Assembly (NCBI GenBank): GCA_019054805.1
Contig: JAHQIY010000001.1
Span: forward strand, 372,001-436,000
Direction: 5' to 3'
DNA length: 64,000 nt
Origin: Brachionus manjavacas
Taxonomy: Eukaryota > Rotifera > Eurotatoria > Ploima > Brachionidae
Numbering within the stretch: position 1 is the stretch's first letter; the number at the start of each line of letters is the position of its first letter. Under the pieces are notes generated by a model, which was not told the DNA's origin, ran no database searches, and saw only the letters and a program-made list of their open reading frames with translations. The translations under genes were made by a program, and so were the position numbers. Of the stretch, positions 36,651-47,280 are shown in pieces.

Positions 36651-36710
36651 CTATTCCAGTCTAAACTTTCAAATTCAAACGTCTTTTTAAATTGAGCGCA
36701 TTTAAAAAAA

Positions 36711-38424
36711 AAGAACAATGATAAAAAAAAATGTTAATGAAATCTTAACTTCTCGTATACCCATCTTTTAACATTGCCAAAAAATTTTCAATTCAAGTTT
36801 ATAGAAAAAAGAAATATTAATTCTATATTGTTGTAGTGAATAATTTTGACAATAAATGAATATCCAAGAAAAATCTAACATCCAAACATAAATACTCATT
36901 TTATAATATTTCAAAAAAATAGCTAATATTTATTTTGTAAATTAGCTTGAAAAAAAATAAAAGTTTATATACAATGAGATGGAGTTTGGTAAAACTGTTG
37001 ATTAATTTTAAAAAAAAATTTCAATATGGTAAATGAGCCTAACCGGGTGACCTATTTTTTTTTAATTGCATATTTCGCACTCATTTTATTCAAAAACTCC
37101 AAAAATGCTCACCGAATTAGACCAGTTTTTTTTAGTCATCCCTTTACCTCCTGCGGTTAATTGGGTGAATTAGGTTAACCCAGTTACCCCTGATTTTGTA
37201 AAAATTTAGCCCGAGAACTAACCTCTTTTTCAGGATATTCACCGAATTCACGCAATTATGCGTATTATGCGTATTAGCCCAATATGAATTAAAAAAAGGA
37301 TTTTATATGTCATTTTTTAAAATATAAATATTTAAAATATTCTTTATTAATATTCATTTAAATATACGCTACAACATAACTATTTAGAAAAAAATTTTAT
37401 GTTTGATTTTTTTTAGTTAAAAAGAAATGTCTTGGAATGTTGTATAAATTTGAAGCTTGAGTAGTGCTCAATTTTTTTTCAAAAACATCTTTTTTTTGCG
37501 TTATCAAGATATTCCATCGAATATTTTTTTTTTAACTTCTTTTTGCTTGTTCTGATTCATTTTTATAATACATTGACGATTTTTGATAATACAGAATGAA
37601 TATTTTTATCAAATAATAATAATTTTGAACCGAAAACCAAAATGAGCCTGAATCAAGCAAATTTTTAGGATTCTTGAAAATTTGTAATTTTACGTAAAAA
37701 AACGTTATTTATCGTTAATTATCGTAATTTTACAAAAGTCATATTACGTCATTTTACGAAATTTATCGTAAAATTATATTTTTTAACGTAAAATAACGTC
37801 AGATCCTCGCAGCAAATCGGTGCTGTAATCCAAAAATTTATAAACACATAAATATTAATTGATAGACTAAAAAGATGGTTAGAGTTGAATCATGAAATTC
37901 TTTAAATTCTGAAGATTTTAACTGTGCTAAGCCAAAATTGTAAAAAAGTTGAAATTTTATTTAGTTAAAGTTTAGGAGCTGAAAATGGAATCAATTTATA
38001 TATCTGTAATGATAAATTTATTTTTTAAATTAATTATATTTTTTTTTCTCTTTGTTTTGTTTTTTTCTACCTCGACCATATTTTCTACTTGTGAATAAAA
38101 TTTAAAATAAAAAAACAAAATGGCAAAAATTTTTTTTTACACTTGTATCGAGCGTGTTCTAGATAAAAAGAAAAAAGATCCAGGGTTTAATGCATCACTT
38201 TTTAAGGTGTATTTTCAAATCATACTAATCAAAGTACACGCCACATAAATTATTCTACCCGCATAATTTTGAGTATTTTCATTTTCATCACTTTGACTCT
38301 GCATTCGTTTGAAAGGCTCCAAACAGCACACTTAAGCACACACACACACACCCCATTCAGATGCTATTTAAAGAAAAAGTACGCTACCAAAGACTAAAAA
38401 AGAGAAAAAAGAAGCTTAGTCAAA
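36711..38424. other. Intergenic region upstream of the FBPase gene
   Basis: AT-rich, no gene. At 37040-37250 CCGGGTGACC and TTAACCCAGTTACCCCTGA-type words recur. Similar words are at 46490-46590, suggesting an old dispersed repeat. At 37684-37800 there is a cluster of TTACG/CGTAA words. A (CA)n run lies at about 38336-38352, 70 bp before the FBPase ATG. Confidence 0.45.
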
Positions 38425-39447
38425 ATGGAAAAGTACGGAATGAACACCAATTGTTTGACCTTGACAAGGTTTTTTCTAAAAGAACAGCGAAAGCACAAAG
38501 ACGCCACTGGCGAGCTCACCCAGTGTTTGAACGCCATACTAACTGCAGTCAAGGCAATTCAGTCGGCAGTACGCAAGGCTGGCATTTCGAAGCTGTTCGG
38601 CCTCGCCGGCAACACGAACTCGACCGGCGACGACCAAAAAAAGCTCGACGTGCTCTCCGACGAATTGTTCATCAACATGCTCCGCTCGTCCTACACCACT
38701 TGTATTCTAGCTTCAGAAGAGGACGAAAACGTGATCGTGGTCGACAGTCACAAGCAGGGAAAGTACATTGTTTGCTTTGACCCGCTTGACGGCTCGTCCA
38801 ACATCGACTGCTTGGTCTCCATCGGAAGCATATTCGGCATTTGGAAGCGGGAGTCAGATAGCGGCGAGCCCAATGTGAGCGACGCACTGCAGCCGGGCAG
38901 CAAGATGGTGTGCTCGGGCTACGCGTTGTACGGCAGTGCGTGCATGATAGTGCTGGCCACGGACTCGGGCGTCAACGGTTTCATGCTAGACCCGGCCATC
39001 GGCGAGTTTATTCTCACCGACCCGGACATGAAGATAAGGCCGAGAGGCAAAATCTACTCGATCAACGAGGGCTACACGGCCAAGTGGGACGAGGCCGTCA
39101 AAGAATACATAAACGATAAAAAAAATCCCAAATCAGGCAAGCCGTATGGCAGTCGCTATGTGGGATCGATGGTGGCCGATTTGCATCGAACTCTCGTCTA
39201 CGGAGGCATATTTTTGTACCCGGCCACTACAGACTCGCCCAACGGCAAGCTCAGGCTCATGTATGAATGCAATCCGATGGCGTACATTATTGAGAAAGCC
39301 GGGGGCATGGCCACAACTGGCAAAGAAAGAGTCCTGGATGTTGTTCCTACTGATATCCATCAGAGAGTTCCATTTTTTATAGGCTCCAAAGAAGACGTTC
39401 AGGAGGTTCTTGATTGTTACAAAAAGCATGGCCTAGGGGGCTACTAG
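38425..39447 (+). CDS. FBP: Fructose-1,6-bisphosphatase
   Basis: Hydrolyses fructose-1,6-bisphosphate to fructose-6-phosphate, the committed step of cytosolic gluconeogenesis. 340 residues in one exon, the normal animal length, and colinear with the human enzyme. Metal site: E98, D119, D122 in the signature [13 protein letters not shown]. Substrate region: [20 protein letters not shown] and [23 protein letters not shown]-site residues are kept near the N-terminus (TLTRF, TGELTQ), so AMP inhibition is likely. The gene is intronless, and its middle is strikingly GC-rich at third positions compared with its ends and surroundings. An AATAAA-like signal follows at about 39515. It is intact and probably functional. 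Confidence 0.97.
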   Translation: MEKYGMNTNCLTLTRFFLKEQRKHKDATGELTQCLNAILTAVKAIQSAVRKAGISKLFGLAGNTNSTGDDQKKLDVLSDELFINMLRSSYTTCILASEEDENVIVVDSHKQGKYIVCFDPLDGSSNIDCLVSIGSIFGIWKRESDSGEPNVSDALQPGSKMVCSGYALYGSACMIVLATDSGVNGFMLDPAIGEFILTDPDMKIRPRGKIYSINEGYTAKWDEAVKEYINDKKNPKSGKPYGSRYVGSMVADLHRTLVYGGIFLYPATTDSPNGKLRLMYECNPMAYIIEKAGGMATTGKERVLDVVPTDIHQRVPFFIGSKEDVQEVLDCYKKHGLGGY

Positions 39448-39916
39448 ATTATCTTTTCTTCTTCTTTTTTTTTAGTCTATTAAATTGTATGACTTTTTTT
39501 ATATTTTAACTCATTAATAAAAATTTAAAATATCAAGACTAAAAGTCGAAGGAATGTAACAAGTCCTTTTACCAAGCTATCAAGTTTGAGGTGGCGCAGT
39601 TTGAATGTAAAAATATTTCATTTAGTTAAGAATGATAAAAAATAAGTTAAAAAAACAATCTTATTTTTTTTTGAATACTTTTTTTATACTTTAATTTTAC
39701 CTATGCAGCTTAAATAATAAATAATAACAAATAAAAAAAGAGTGTCTATTGATACACAGCGTGTCAAATGAATTATTTTATTTTAGCACTGTGTTCGAAT
39801 TGTAACACTATACAGGTATTTGTGGAGACAAGAAAAAAGTTAAAAAAAAGAATACAAAATATTTTATTTAAGTGCGAATTAAAAAAAATAAAAATCTAAA
39901 TCATTAATCATTTGGA
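39448..39916. other. Intergenic, no gene seen
   Basis: FBPase 3' region with polyadenylation-like AATAAA, then AT-rich sequence up to the putative micro-gene on the other strand. Confidence 0.5.
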
Positions 39917-40127
39917 TCAGGTTCGTTTACCAATCGGACTTAATTCATCTTCTAAACCTCTTTTTGGTTTATTGGTATTATAAATTCTAACATTTACTAA
40001 ATTTTCCTCGTCTACTTTTACTGAATAAACATTTTTGGCTGAAAAGTGTAGTTGTTTTTTTCGATTAAATCAATTTAATATTAATTTAATATTTTTTTAA
40101 CCGTATACAGTATTGCAATAATGTCAT
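39917..40127 (-). CDS. Possible two-exon micro-gene, 46 residues, unknown
   Basis: Exon 1 is 40127-40109 (ATG ACA TTA ...). A GTATAC donor follows, a 70-bp intron ends TTTTCAG, and exon 2 is 40038-39917. The joined frame reads MTLLQYSKNVYSVKVDEENL then VNVRIYNTNKPKRGLEDELS and PIGKRT. The 39-residue open stretch in exon 2 has non-repetitive composition unlike AT-rich noise and a good acceptor. I do not recognise it. It could also be the last exon of a longer minus-strand gene. Confidence 0.35.
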
Positions 40128-40419
40128 TTTTGATAACACAGATAAATGCAGATGAGATTAAGAGATTTTAGTGTTTAAACAACGTGTGTAGATATTAAAC
40201 TCAATTATCTTATCAATTTTATACAGAAAATGGCAAAAAGTAAAAAAAACTCTCGATTATTTATGAATAAAAAATTGTTTGTTTATCTAGATTTCAAAGA
40301 AACATTTTTATATAAGTAATTGCGCTTGTTTAAAAGAATTTTTTTGTTTATTTTTTAAAAAAATTTTCATTAATCATGGCTCAAACTTAAATGATTTAAC
40401 CACAATTATAAACAACTCA

Positions 40420-40767
40420 ATGCTAAAAATAAAGAATGAAACAGATTACATTAAAGAAAGTAAATTTTTAATTGTTAATAAGTTGGGTAAAAATTTAGGT
40501 TCTCATTTAATTTTGAATTTTAAACTAAATAATAATATTAAATTTTTCAATAATAAGTGTAATTTAAATAATTGTATAATTTGTAAGTTTACAAGTAAAA
40601 CTTTTTATTTAAAATTTAAAAATTTTTGCATCCCATTTCATAACAATTCAACTTATGAATCAATTGGGGTTGTGTATATTATACAATGTTTAAAATGCAA
40701 TCTTTTTTATATTGGTGAGTCAGGTAAAAAAGCTAAAGAAAGAATTGGACAAAATTTTCATTCTTAA
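40420..40767 (+). pseudogene. GIY-YIG endonuclease fragment of a Penelope-like element
   Basis: 115 residues. Cysteine pairs (CNLNNCIIC) precede the GIY (VVYIIQC) and YIG (FYIGES) motifs of the nuclease used for target cleavage. The frame stops shortly after ERIGQNFHS, about 40 bp before the MITE insertion. Catalytic residues further downstream are lost. Confidence 0.7.
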
Positions 40768-40805
40768 TCTTTGATTTATAAGAATATTTCCATAATATGT
40801 TTTTA

Positions 40806-41539
40806 ACGTAATGGTCCGATAAATATGACATGTCACTAAAACAGAGTACCCTATTTTAGTGACATGTAATATTTGAGTGAACACTGATTTTTAAAATTGA
40901 AATATTCGCTTTTAGTGACATGCAACAAAAAGCGAATATGCATAAATATTGCTATTTTTTATGAAAATATTGCTCGGGTTTAATGACATGTTTTTAACTC
41001 ATGTTAATTTAAAAATCAACTTCTTTTTTTTTGAAAAATAAACTCTTTCGGCTTTATAAGAGGCTTAAAGCCTAATGACTCATTCTATTGTAAAAATTGT
41101 AGTTAGTTTAACTTTTAAAATTCAACTTAAATGTGGTCCAACTTTTTTTTACTTGTTCCAAGATTTGTTAACTTCATCCGTTCTTGTTTTTTTAGACTTA
41201 ATAAGATTCCAATATATTATGAATTTTTGTACATTTTTTCCTTTTTTTTAAAACTATAATACATTAAAAAATTCAATCTAATTCAAATAAAATATATTTT
41301 TCGTAAAAAAACTTTTATCTTAAATTATTTATTATAAATAATGTGTCAATTACATGAGTTAAAAACATGTCACTAAACCAGAGCATTATTTTCATAAAAA
41401 ATAGCAATATTTATGCATATTCGCTTTTTGTTGCATGTCACTAAAAGCGAATATTTCAATTTTAAAAATCAGTGTTCACTCAAATATGACATGTCACTAA
41501 ATTTGTTAGTGACATGTCATATTTATCGGACCATTACGT
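40806..41539. mobile_element. Long-TIR MITE with TA target duplication in the Penelope relic
   Basis: 734 bp starting ACGTAATGGTCCGATAAATA and ending with its complement, TA on both sides (40804-40805, 41540-41541). Inverted repeats extend about 190 bp and carry several copies of GACATGTCAC/TTTAGTGACATG. No coding capacity. TA duplication points to a Tc1/mariner-type parent. Confidence 0.85.
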
Positions 41540-41850
41540 TATATTATTTTTTTTTAAAATTTAAAAACTAATCAGAATTATTCTCAGAATTTAGATCCTG
41601 AAGAAGGCCACTTTTAGTCGAAACGCGTCGATCGTTTAATATTTGAAAAAATTTATTTTAATAATTTTTTAATTAATTTTTATAAATTAAAAAAATATTT
41701 TATATTTAAAAAATATATATATTTTTTTAAAAATTATATGAATAAAAAATTTTTTGTTTAACTACATTTCATAGAAAAATTATTATGTAAGTAATTGCGC
41801 TTGTTAAAAAGAATTTATTTGTTTATTTATTAAAAATGCAAAGAAAAATG

Positions 41851-42270
41851 AAGAAAACTTTGAACCTTCTTAAATTTTTCAAAATTAAAAATATTTGAAC
41901 AATTAAGATGGTTTTTTTTTTATTAGAATGACATTACGATCTAGATTTTTAAACAAAATAATTTTTTGATACAGCCATGATCTTTTATTCACACATCTTA
42001 CGCATTTCTAAAATATAGAGACCCCATTTAAAATATTAAGTAAACATTTGGGTCCATCAGATTCTGCTCAAAAAGATACTTTTTCTTTCCAAAAAAAAAA
42101 AAATTTGAATTATAAAAATGAACATCTATAGTTATTTTGCTTACACATATCTATAAATACTAAAATTTGCTCTGCAAAATTTGCATTAATAAAATATTAT
42201 AAATATTCTGATATTTATGGCATTAAATCGATTTTTTTATTTTCTACAAATTTTGTAAAATAAAAAAATT
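41851..42270. other. Intergenic, no gene seen
   Basis: AT-rich spacer before the membrane C2H2 gene; probable promoter region with no recognised motif. Confidence 0.45.
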
Positions 42271-43309
42271 ATGAGTCCATTCTGCTTAATTTTTATTCTA
42301 ACATTTGGCTCTTTGTGTCTTGGCAAGCCATGTTCCAGAGCTCAAAGTAAATTTGTCCGCGAATACTTTGCTAGATCACTTTTGCCTGTATACCAAAAAT
42401 ACTCTCAGCCAATTCCAGAAGCATGCCCGTTCTCTCCGGCCCGAGATATGTACCATTTTCACGAGAACAACAAAACAAAACTTGACATCTACAGATGGAA
42501 GTGTGAACTATGCGGAAAAATATTCGCCAAAGAAACAGATTTGGACAAACATTTTGACAACAGACATGCAAATACTTTACAGACCGTACCTAAATATATT
42601 TTTTAAAGTATAAATTAATTATTTAAATTAGGGCAGAAATTCAGTATGCTTGGCAAATTATTGTCGAATTTTTAGATGTGGAGTTTTGTTCAACCAAAAG
42701 GTCGAAAAAACCCAATGCTATCAGTCTACAATGAATATACTTAGAAATAAATGCAAAGAACACATTGATCATTGTGTCCCCAAAGGCGCCCTCTTAAGCG
42801 TTCAAAATAAATTAACTAGTAATTAATTTTTGTTTAAATTTTTTTTTTAAATTTTAAAAAGCTGAATTGCGTGAAAACTTGTGTTCTTTTTTGACATGTT
42901 CCAAACTTGAGGAGCCTCCGGACTATATGGTAAAGTTTAAATTTGTTTATTTCAGATTTTTACTTGAATTTGTTAATTTAGAAAAGAGGACCTAGTTTTT
43001 TACAAGTGTTTGTTGTTGTATTAATATTAGTTCTATCTATCATTGCTTATTCTGTTATCAACTATACAGATCTGATGTAGGATTTTAATTTAAAATTTAA
43101 TTTAATATGTCCTAATTTATTTTGAAAATAGCTTTGATGAAAATGAAATGGTCAATTTGAATAAAAATATTCAAAATTTTGATAAAATAAAGGAACAAGT
43201 TGAAAATGATAGACTGATTAATGAAAGTTTAAATGGAAAATTTTCATTTTTTACAACCGATAACTTGAGACAAAGAAAAGTCAATGATAAACCATTTATT
43301 TTAAAATGA
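42271..43309 (+). CDS. Membrane-anchored or secretory-pathway C2H2-finger protein, unknown function
   Basis: Five exons with matching phases: 42271-42585, 42632-42818, 42862-42929, 42982-43076, 43132-43309, giving 280 residues. Residues 1-18 look like a signal peptide (FCLIFILTFGSLCLG). A single C2H2 finger follows (C78, C81, H94, H99). Then comes a cysteine-rich segment, CLANYCRIFRC with further paired cysteines (CYQSTMNILRNKC, CKEHIDHC, CSFLTC), a transmembrane helix (about 196-217, VFVVVLILVLSIIAYSVI) and an acidic cytoplasmic tail. A zinc-finger-like motif in a lumenal or extracellular position is odd; its cysteines may form disulphides instead. I do not recognise the family name. Confidence 0.75.
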
Positions 43310-43985
43310 AAATTTAAATAAATTTTTTTAAAGCTTATTTTCATTATTAAATTATACGTAAGTTTGATCTGTTGAGTGAAAAACTTAAAAACTAATATTT
43401 AATAGTAAAACAAATTTTTTTAATTCATATGAAAATATGATTTTTTTAATTTTTCATCATCAATAAATATTTCAATCACTTTAATTTAAGTTCAATCAAA
43501 TTATCAAGTTGTCATTAAAAAGCTGTTGAAGTTGAGATTTTTAGACTATAAATTTTTTTTACTTTAATTTAGTTTAAAAAAAGCACTTTAAAATTAAGTT
43601 TTATTTTTGAATTTTTTTTTTAAAAAGATTGAAGTTATCTCAAATTCTCAAAATCTCCGAACTGGATATTGGTTTTTATGAACTTAATTTCTCTATAAAC
43701 GATAATGCCAATAAACAAAAAAAAAAGATTAGACAGCTAATCAGATGGACGAAGATGACGATTAAGAAGAAGCAGTAGTCAAAAACAGAGGCATAAATGA
43801 TAAATAAATGATTAAGTTAAGTGTTAAAAAAAAAGTTTTTTAAATTTTTTTCAATTTTTTAGTTTTTTAATTTTTTAATAGAAATTATCAAAAGATAATT
43901 AAATTTATTGAACAAAGAGCAAACAAAAGTAGTTACAAAAAGTCGAAATAACACTTCCACGCTGCTTTGTCTTTGTAAGTTTTTT
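43310..43985. other. Intergenic, no gene seen
   Basis: 3' region of the membrane C2H2 gene (AATAAA-like signals within 20 bp of the stop) and AT-rich spacer. Confidence 0.5.
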
Positions 43986-43989
43986 ACTA

Positions 43990-44560
43990 AACCTTAGTTT
44001 GTGTCTTCATATACCGATTGCTGTACCATGTCAAAGAGACGATTAAGTACAGAATTTTGTCATGTTACCAAGCTTGTCTCTTTTAATACACTAAAAAATT
44101 CTTTTAGGTCTCCTCTTTCACCTTTCTCCTTCAGAGTCTTTAATTACAGCCTTACCAATCTTTCTTCGCAATTTAAGTGCCTAATCTCTGTGCTAGTCAT
44201 GCAAGCAGAGGATCAAGGGTTAGAAACCCGTGAGGGTGAAAAAATCTTCAAATGTCCCTTGCGAATGTTTAAACATCTTTCATCATAAAAATAGGGGGAC
44301 CAGTTTCGACTGGGTAATAATTGCGGCGTAGATGACCAACTTGATGCAATAGCCTCTGTGTCAGATCGAAGACGTTGCTCAAAAAGGTACTTGAAAAGAA
44401 GATGAACGCCTCTGCATTATCCACTAAAATAGAAAAAGGACAATTCTTGTAAATTATAATCTCAGGATCCAGTTTAGTAGCATGGTTTTGTATTTTTTCT
44501 AAAACTTCTACGTCTTTTTTGGACTCCCAAACAAAAGTTTTTTAATTTTTTTGCCATTTT
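43990..44560 (-). mobile_element. LINE relic (CR1/Jockey-like C-terminus)
   Basis: Minus-strand frames give SKKDVEVLEKIQNHATKL (about 44520) and EIRHLNCEERLVRL then KGERGDLKEFFSVLKETSLV (about 44050-44180). These match the C-terminal domain seen in the LINEs at 12.3 and 62.9 kb. Between them lies unrelated sequence (about 44205-44470), either an insertion or a rearranged part. Confidence 0.6.
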
Positions 44561-44983
44561 TTAAAAAAAATTTTCATTGATAAACATGTTTATATATACA
44601 AATATCTATATTATAAATTTTAGAAATACGTATATCTTTAAGAAAAAACTTAATTCAAAATAAAAGATAGATGAATTGAAATTAATTTTATTTAAAAGGA
44701 AATTAAAAAAAAAAGATTAAATAAAGTTTATTGTAATGAATAAATTCGATTTTGATTAACTAATGTACATTTATTTAATTTTTTCTCAATCAATAATCAC
44801 ATTTTTTTATTTGAAATAAAAAGGTCGGAATATTATACCAACACTTTTATTTACAAAATTTTAATTTGTCAAAAAAAAGCATCTGATTAATTATTGTGGT
44901 ATGTTTAACTAAACCTTGGCAAAATAATGGGAAAAAAATTTAATACTTAAAGCCTAATACATGAATTTAAATTAAAAAAAAAT

Positions 44984-45685
44984 CTATCGGGGATAATTCT
45001 GGAAGCTTGCTCTGTAAGTTGTTGTGTATGCTGAATTTGAGTCTATTTTAGCATTTTTTTTAATCGCTAGCTGTGGCCCTGGAATCGATGGCTTAGGCGG
45101 TTCCATTTGTTTTTGTGCAACTAGAGTTCCGGTCAGTTCGGGATTATTTCTGCCCCATATCATACTCTTAACCTCATTCTCATAAATATCCGGAATATCT
45201 CCGATGCCAGAATCCACTATTTTTACTGAATTTTTATTAAAGAGCTTTTTTTCATAGGCGATCAGCTGCTTCCAAAACCCGACATTGGGCCGGATGAATG
45301 GTCTCTTTGACTTGGTCAAAGCATGTGCATCTCTAAGGCTCATCTTAAGGTACTTCATCAAATAGGCCAATATAATCGAAGCTGAACGGCTTATCCCTGC
45401 TGCACAATGCACCAAACATGAACCCTTCTTGCCAACTATTACTTGCTGAATCTTGTCGGCCAGAGTGTCGAAGTAGTCGTACAAAGTCTCACTTGGTAAG
45501 TCAAGCACGTTTACTTTGACAGATTCAACATTTTGAATGGTGATCTTTGGTGTTTCCTTGCACACAGATATGACACATGTAATGCCATATTTTTCTATAT
45601 TTTGCTCATTGACAGCCAAAAAGCTACTCAAATACAAATTGTCCAGAATCTTGGCTATTTGACTCAATGGGGCAATTTTTTGCAT
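44984..45685 (-). CDS. Atypical dual-specificity phosphatase (DUSP14/18/21-like)
   Basis: 233 residues from the ATG at 45685. The frame stays open upstream to 45802, but that part is lysine-rich poly-A-derived sequence, so the inner ATG is preferred. The catalytic signature HCAAGISRSAS has H93, nucleophile C94 and R100; the general-acid aspartate is probably D62 (LDLPSE). AYLMKYLKMSLRDAHALTK and RPNVGFWKQL are typical of small atypical DUSPs. No MAPK-binding rhodanese domain is present. Residues about 155-233 form a disordered proline-containing tail. It would dephosphorylate Ser/Thr and Tyr residues, probably in the cytosol. Intact, no intron within the frame. Confidence 0.9.
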   Translation of the reverse strand: MQKIAPLSQIAKILDNLYLSSFLAVNEQNIEKYGITCVISVCKETPKITIQNVESVKVNVLDLPSETLYDYFDTLADKIQQVIVGKKGSCLVHCAAGISRSASIILAYLMKYLKMSLRDAHALTKSKRPFIRPNVGFWKQLIAYEKKLFNKNSVKIVDSGIGDIPDIYENEVKSMIWGRNNPELTGTLVAQKQMEPPKPSIPGPQLAIKKNAKIDSNSAYTTTYRASFQNYPR

Positions 45686-47193
45686 TGTTTGAAATTTATT
45701 TCGGGAATTTTGTGTTACTAAGAAATAAATTTTATTCGAATTAAAGTTTCGCTTAGTTTTTTTTTTTTTTTTTAATTTCGAAACTTTATTATAATTTTTC
45801 AAGTTTTTGGTTTGTCTTAGGATTATAAATTATTGACGGTTTTTATGTATTCAAAAAAATTATTATTCTAAATTTTGAAGTGTAGCTTTTTTAAAAAGTG
45901 TTTATTAAAAATAAATACAAAATAAAAGTTGATCACTCACCAATTTATCATACTTAGATCGTTTAAGGCTGGTAAAAAGAAAAAGGGTGGTATTAAATGA
46001 GTCCTTTATTTAAAAGCATTAAAACGAATTAAAAAGAATTTTTCGAATTTTATTTATTTTAAAAATTTTAAGATGACAATGCCTAGGCCACCGTCACTTC
46101 GTATACTAATAATTAACCATAAAAGAAATTCTTTTTTGACATAATTTTACCAAGATCAATTCTTTTTTTTATGAAAATTATTTTCAATTAAAATTAGAGT
46201 GTTTTTTTCTCCGAAAAAAATAAAAATTACAAAACTTGGTTGGTCCCGTGTAATGAAAAAAAAATTTTAATCTAAATTTTACAAATTTTATTACAAAAAG
46301 AAATGAGATTTTTTTGACACTTTTGAATTGAAATCAAGGTTTTTGTTGTGTCAACAGTTATTTAATGAGATCAATGACTTGACAATCTTGACCCTAATTA
46401 TTTTCGTTTTAGCGATTTGATTTAAGCTATTTTAATTTAGCTATTTTAAACTTAGCTAATTTGATACGGAGCCAAATAAAGAAGCTGGTGATTTTTAGCG
46501 GGGTGAATACCTGGGGTAAAGGAATAAATAGGCTTTCAGTCCTTCATTCCGAAAATTCACCCAGTTACCCCCAAAATACCCATTAGACTAAATTTACGTT
46601 TTTTTTGGAAAATATTCTTTGCAAATATTTTTTAATAGTATTATTTAATTAACTATTATTTAAAAGGATGTTTCATTTTTCAATTTTTTTACATGGTATT
46701 ATGACAACGCACAAATGTAAATATTTTATTTTTTTTATTTCTTTGCTGTTTTAAATAAAACCATAAAAAATCCTGAACAAAATTTTTTTTTAACCGAAAT
46801 TATATTCCAAAAGTTGAAAACTATGCAAACGATGATCAAAAAAAGGTCTAAAAAGGGATCAATTTTTTGTTTCACTTGTGATATAGATTTTGTAATCATA
46901 ATTAATTTGTTTAGTCTTTAATCATTATTGATTATTCAAATTAAATAATTAAGCTTCGTTTATTTGAAAAACTTTGTTAATATATTATTAGTATATTAGT
47001 TTAATTTTTTGTGTTTGAATTACAAAATGTATCCAATGTTGAATTAACATTGAAAAAGTGCGATGTTTCAAATATTTTTTTTCAGTTTCAAAAAAAAATA
47101 ATTTAAAGTTAAAATTGCAAGCATTTTCATATTTACAATTAAACTCTTTGGTAAAATAGAATGAGTTTAATTAAAATAGAACAAGTTAAATAA
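45686..47193. other. Intergenic, no gene seen
   Basis: AT-rich. At 46490-46590 GGGGTGAATACC, CTGGGGTAAAGG and CACCCAGTTACCCCC recur in a pattern similar to 37040-37250 (dispersed repeat, unidentified). Confidence 0.45.
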
Positions 47194-47280
47194 TATAAAA
47201 AAAAGATAAAATGAAAAAAAAAAAAAAAGATAAATAATTCATTCAGATTAAGTTAAGTTTATATTCGATCGTTGAAAAAC

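Larger units (their letters stand above)
32190..36710 (-). mobile_element. 5'-truncated Helentron (Pif1 helicase + OTU), split by a Ginger element
   Basis: On the minus strand: Pif1/RecD-type helicase pieces (36632 down to about 35190), an OTU protease region (32915 down to 32369), then a GC-rich hairpin (32191-32218). The helicase retains Walker B (LIIDEISMMNDLML), GDLLQLPAV, and near the C-terminus AQTIHKVQGATLKRCHVAID with VALSRV-type sequence. Walker A and the Rep/HUH domain upstream are missing, so it is truncated at about 36710. A helicase plus OTU domain and a terminal GGGGGGC hairpin are typical of Helentrons. Several frameshifts are present. The Ginger element at 32920-35182 interrupts the OTU start. 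Confidence 0.75.
40258..41850 (+). mobile_element. Penelope-like element relic with flanking direct repeats, interrupted by a MITE
   Basis: About 100 bp at 40265-40370 recurs directly at 41735-41850 (AAGTAATTGCGCTTGTT core), like the pseudo-LTRs of Penelope-like elements. Between them, 40420-40767 encodes the GIY-YIG endonuclease end of a Penelope protein: CNLNNCIICKF, GVVYIIQCLKCNLFYIGES. After the MITE the 3' end contains the family-typical LDPEEGHF then SKRVDR (about 41600). No reverse transcriptase remains. Confidence 0.7.

Noticed and set aside
38336-38352. CRISPR-like or regulatory repeat before FBPase
   Set aside because: It is a simple (CA)n microsatellite; no CRISPR array, spacer pattern or cas gene exists in this eukaryotic window.
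38361-38780. 139-codon frame overlapping the FBPase start in another frame
   Set aside because: It is a shadow of the GC-rich FBPase gene (R/H/P-rich composition).
40420-40767. A stand-alone host GIY-YIG nuclease gene
   Set aside because: The surrounding direct repeats and the 3' motif downstream of the MITE show that it is a piece of a Penelope-like element.
44195-44260. tRNA-like B-box (GGGTTAGAAACCC)
   Set aside because: No cloverleaf, acceptor stem or A box could be built around it.
44001-44288. 95-codon plus-strand frame
   Set aside because: The minus strand of the same segment reads as a LINE C-terminus, which explains the composition better.
45686-45802. Longer N-terminus for the DUSP gene
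   Set aside because: The extra 39 residues are mostly lysine and asparagine from A-rich sequence and precede a normal start at MQKIAPLSQIAKILDNLYLS; it could be 5' UTR or intron.
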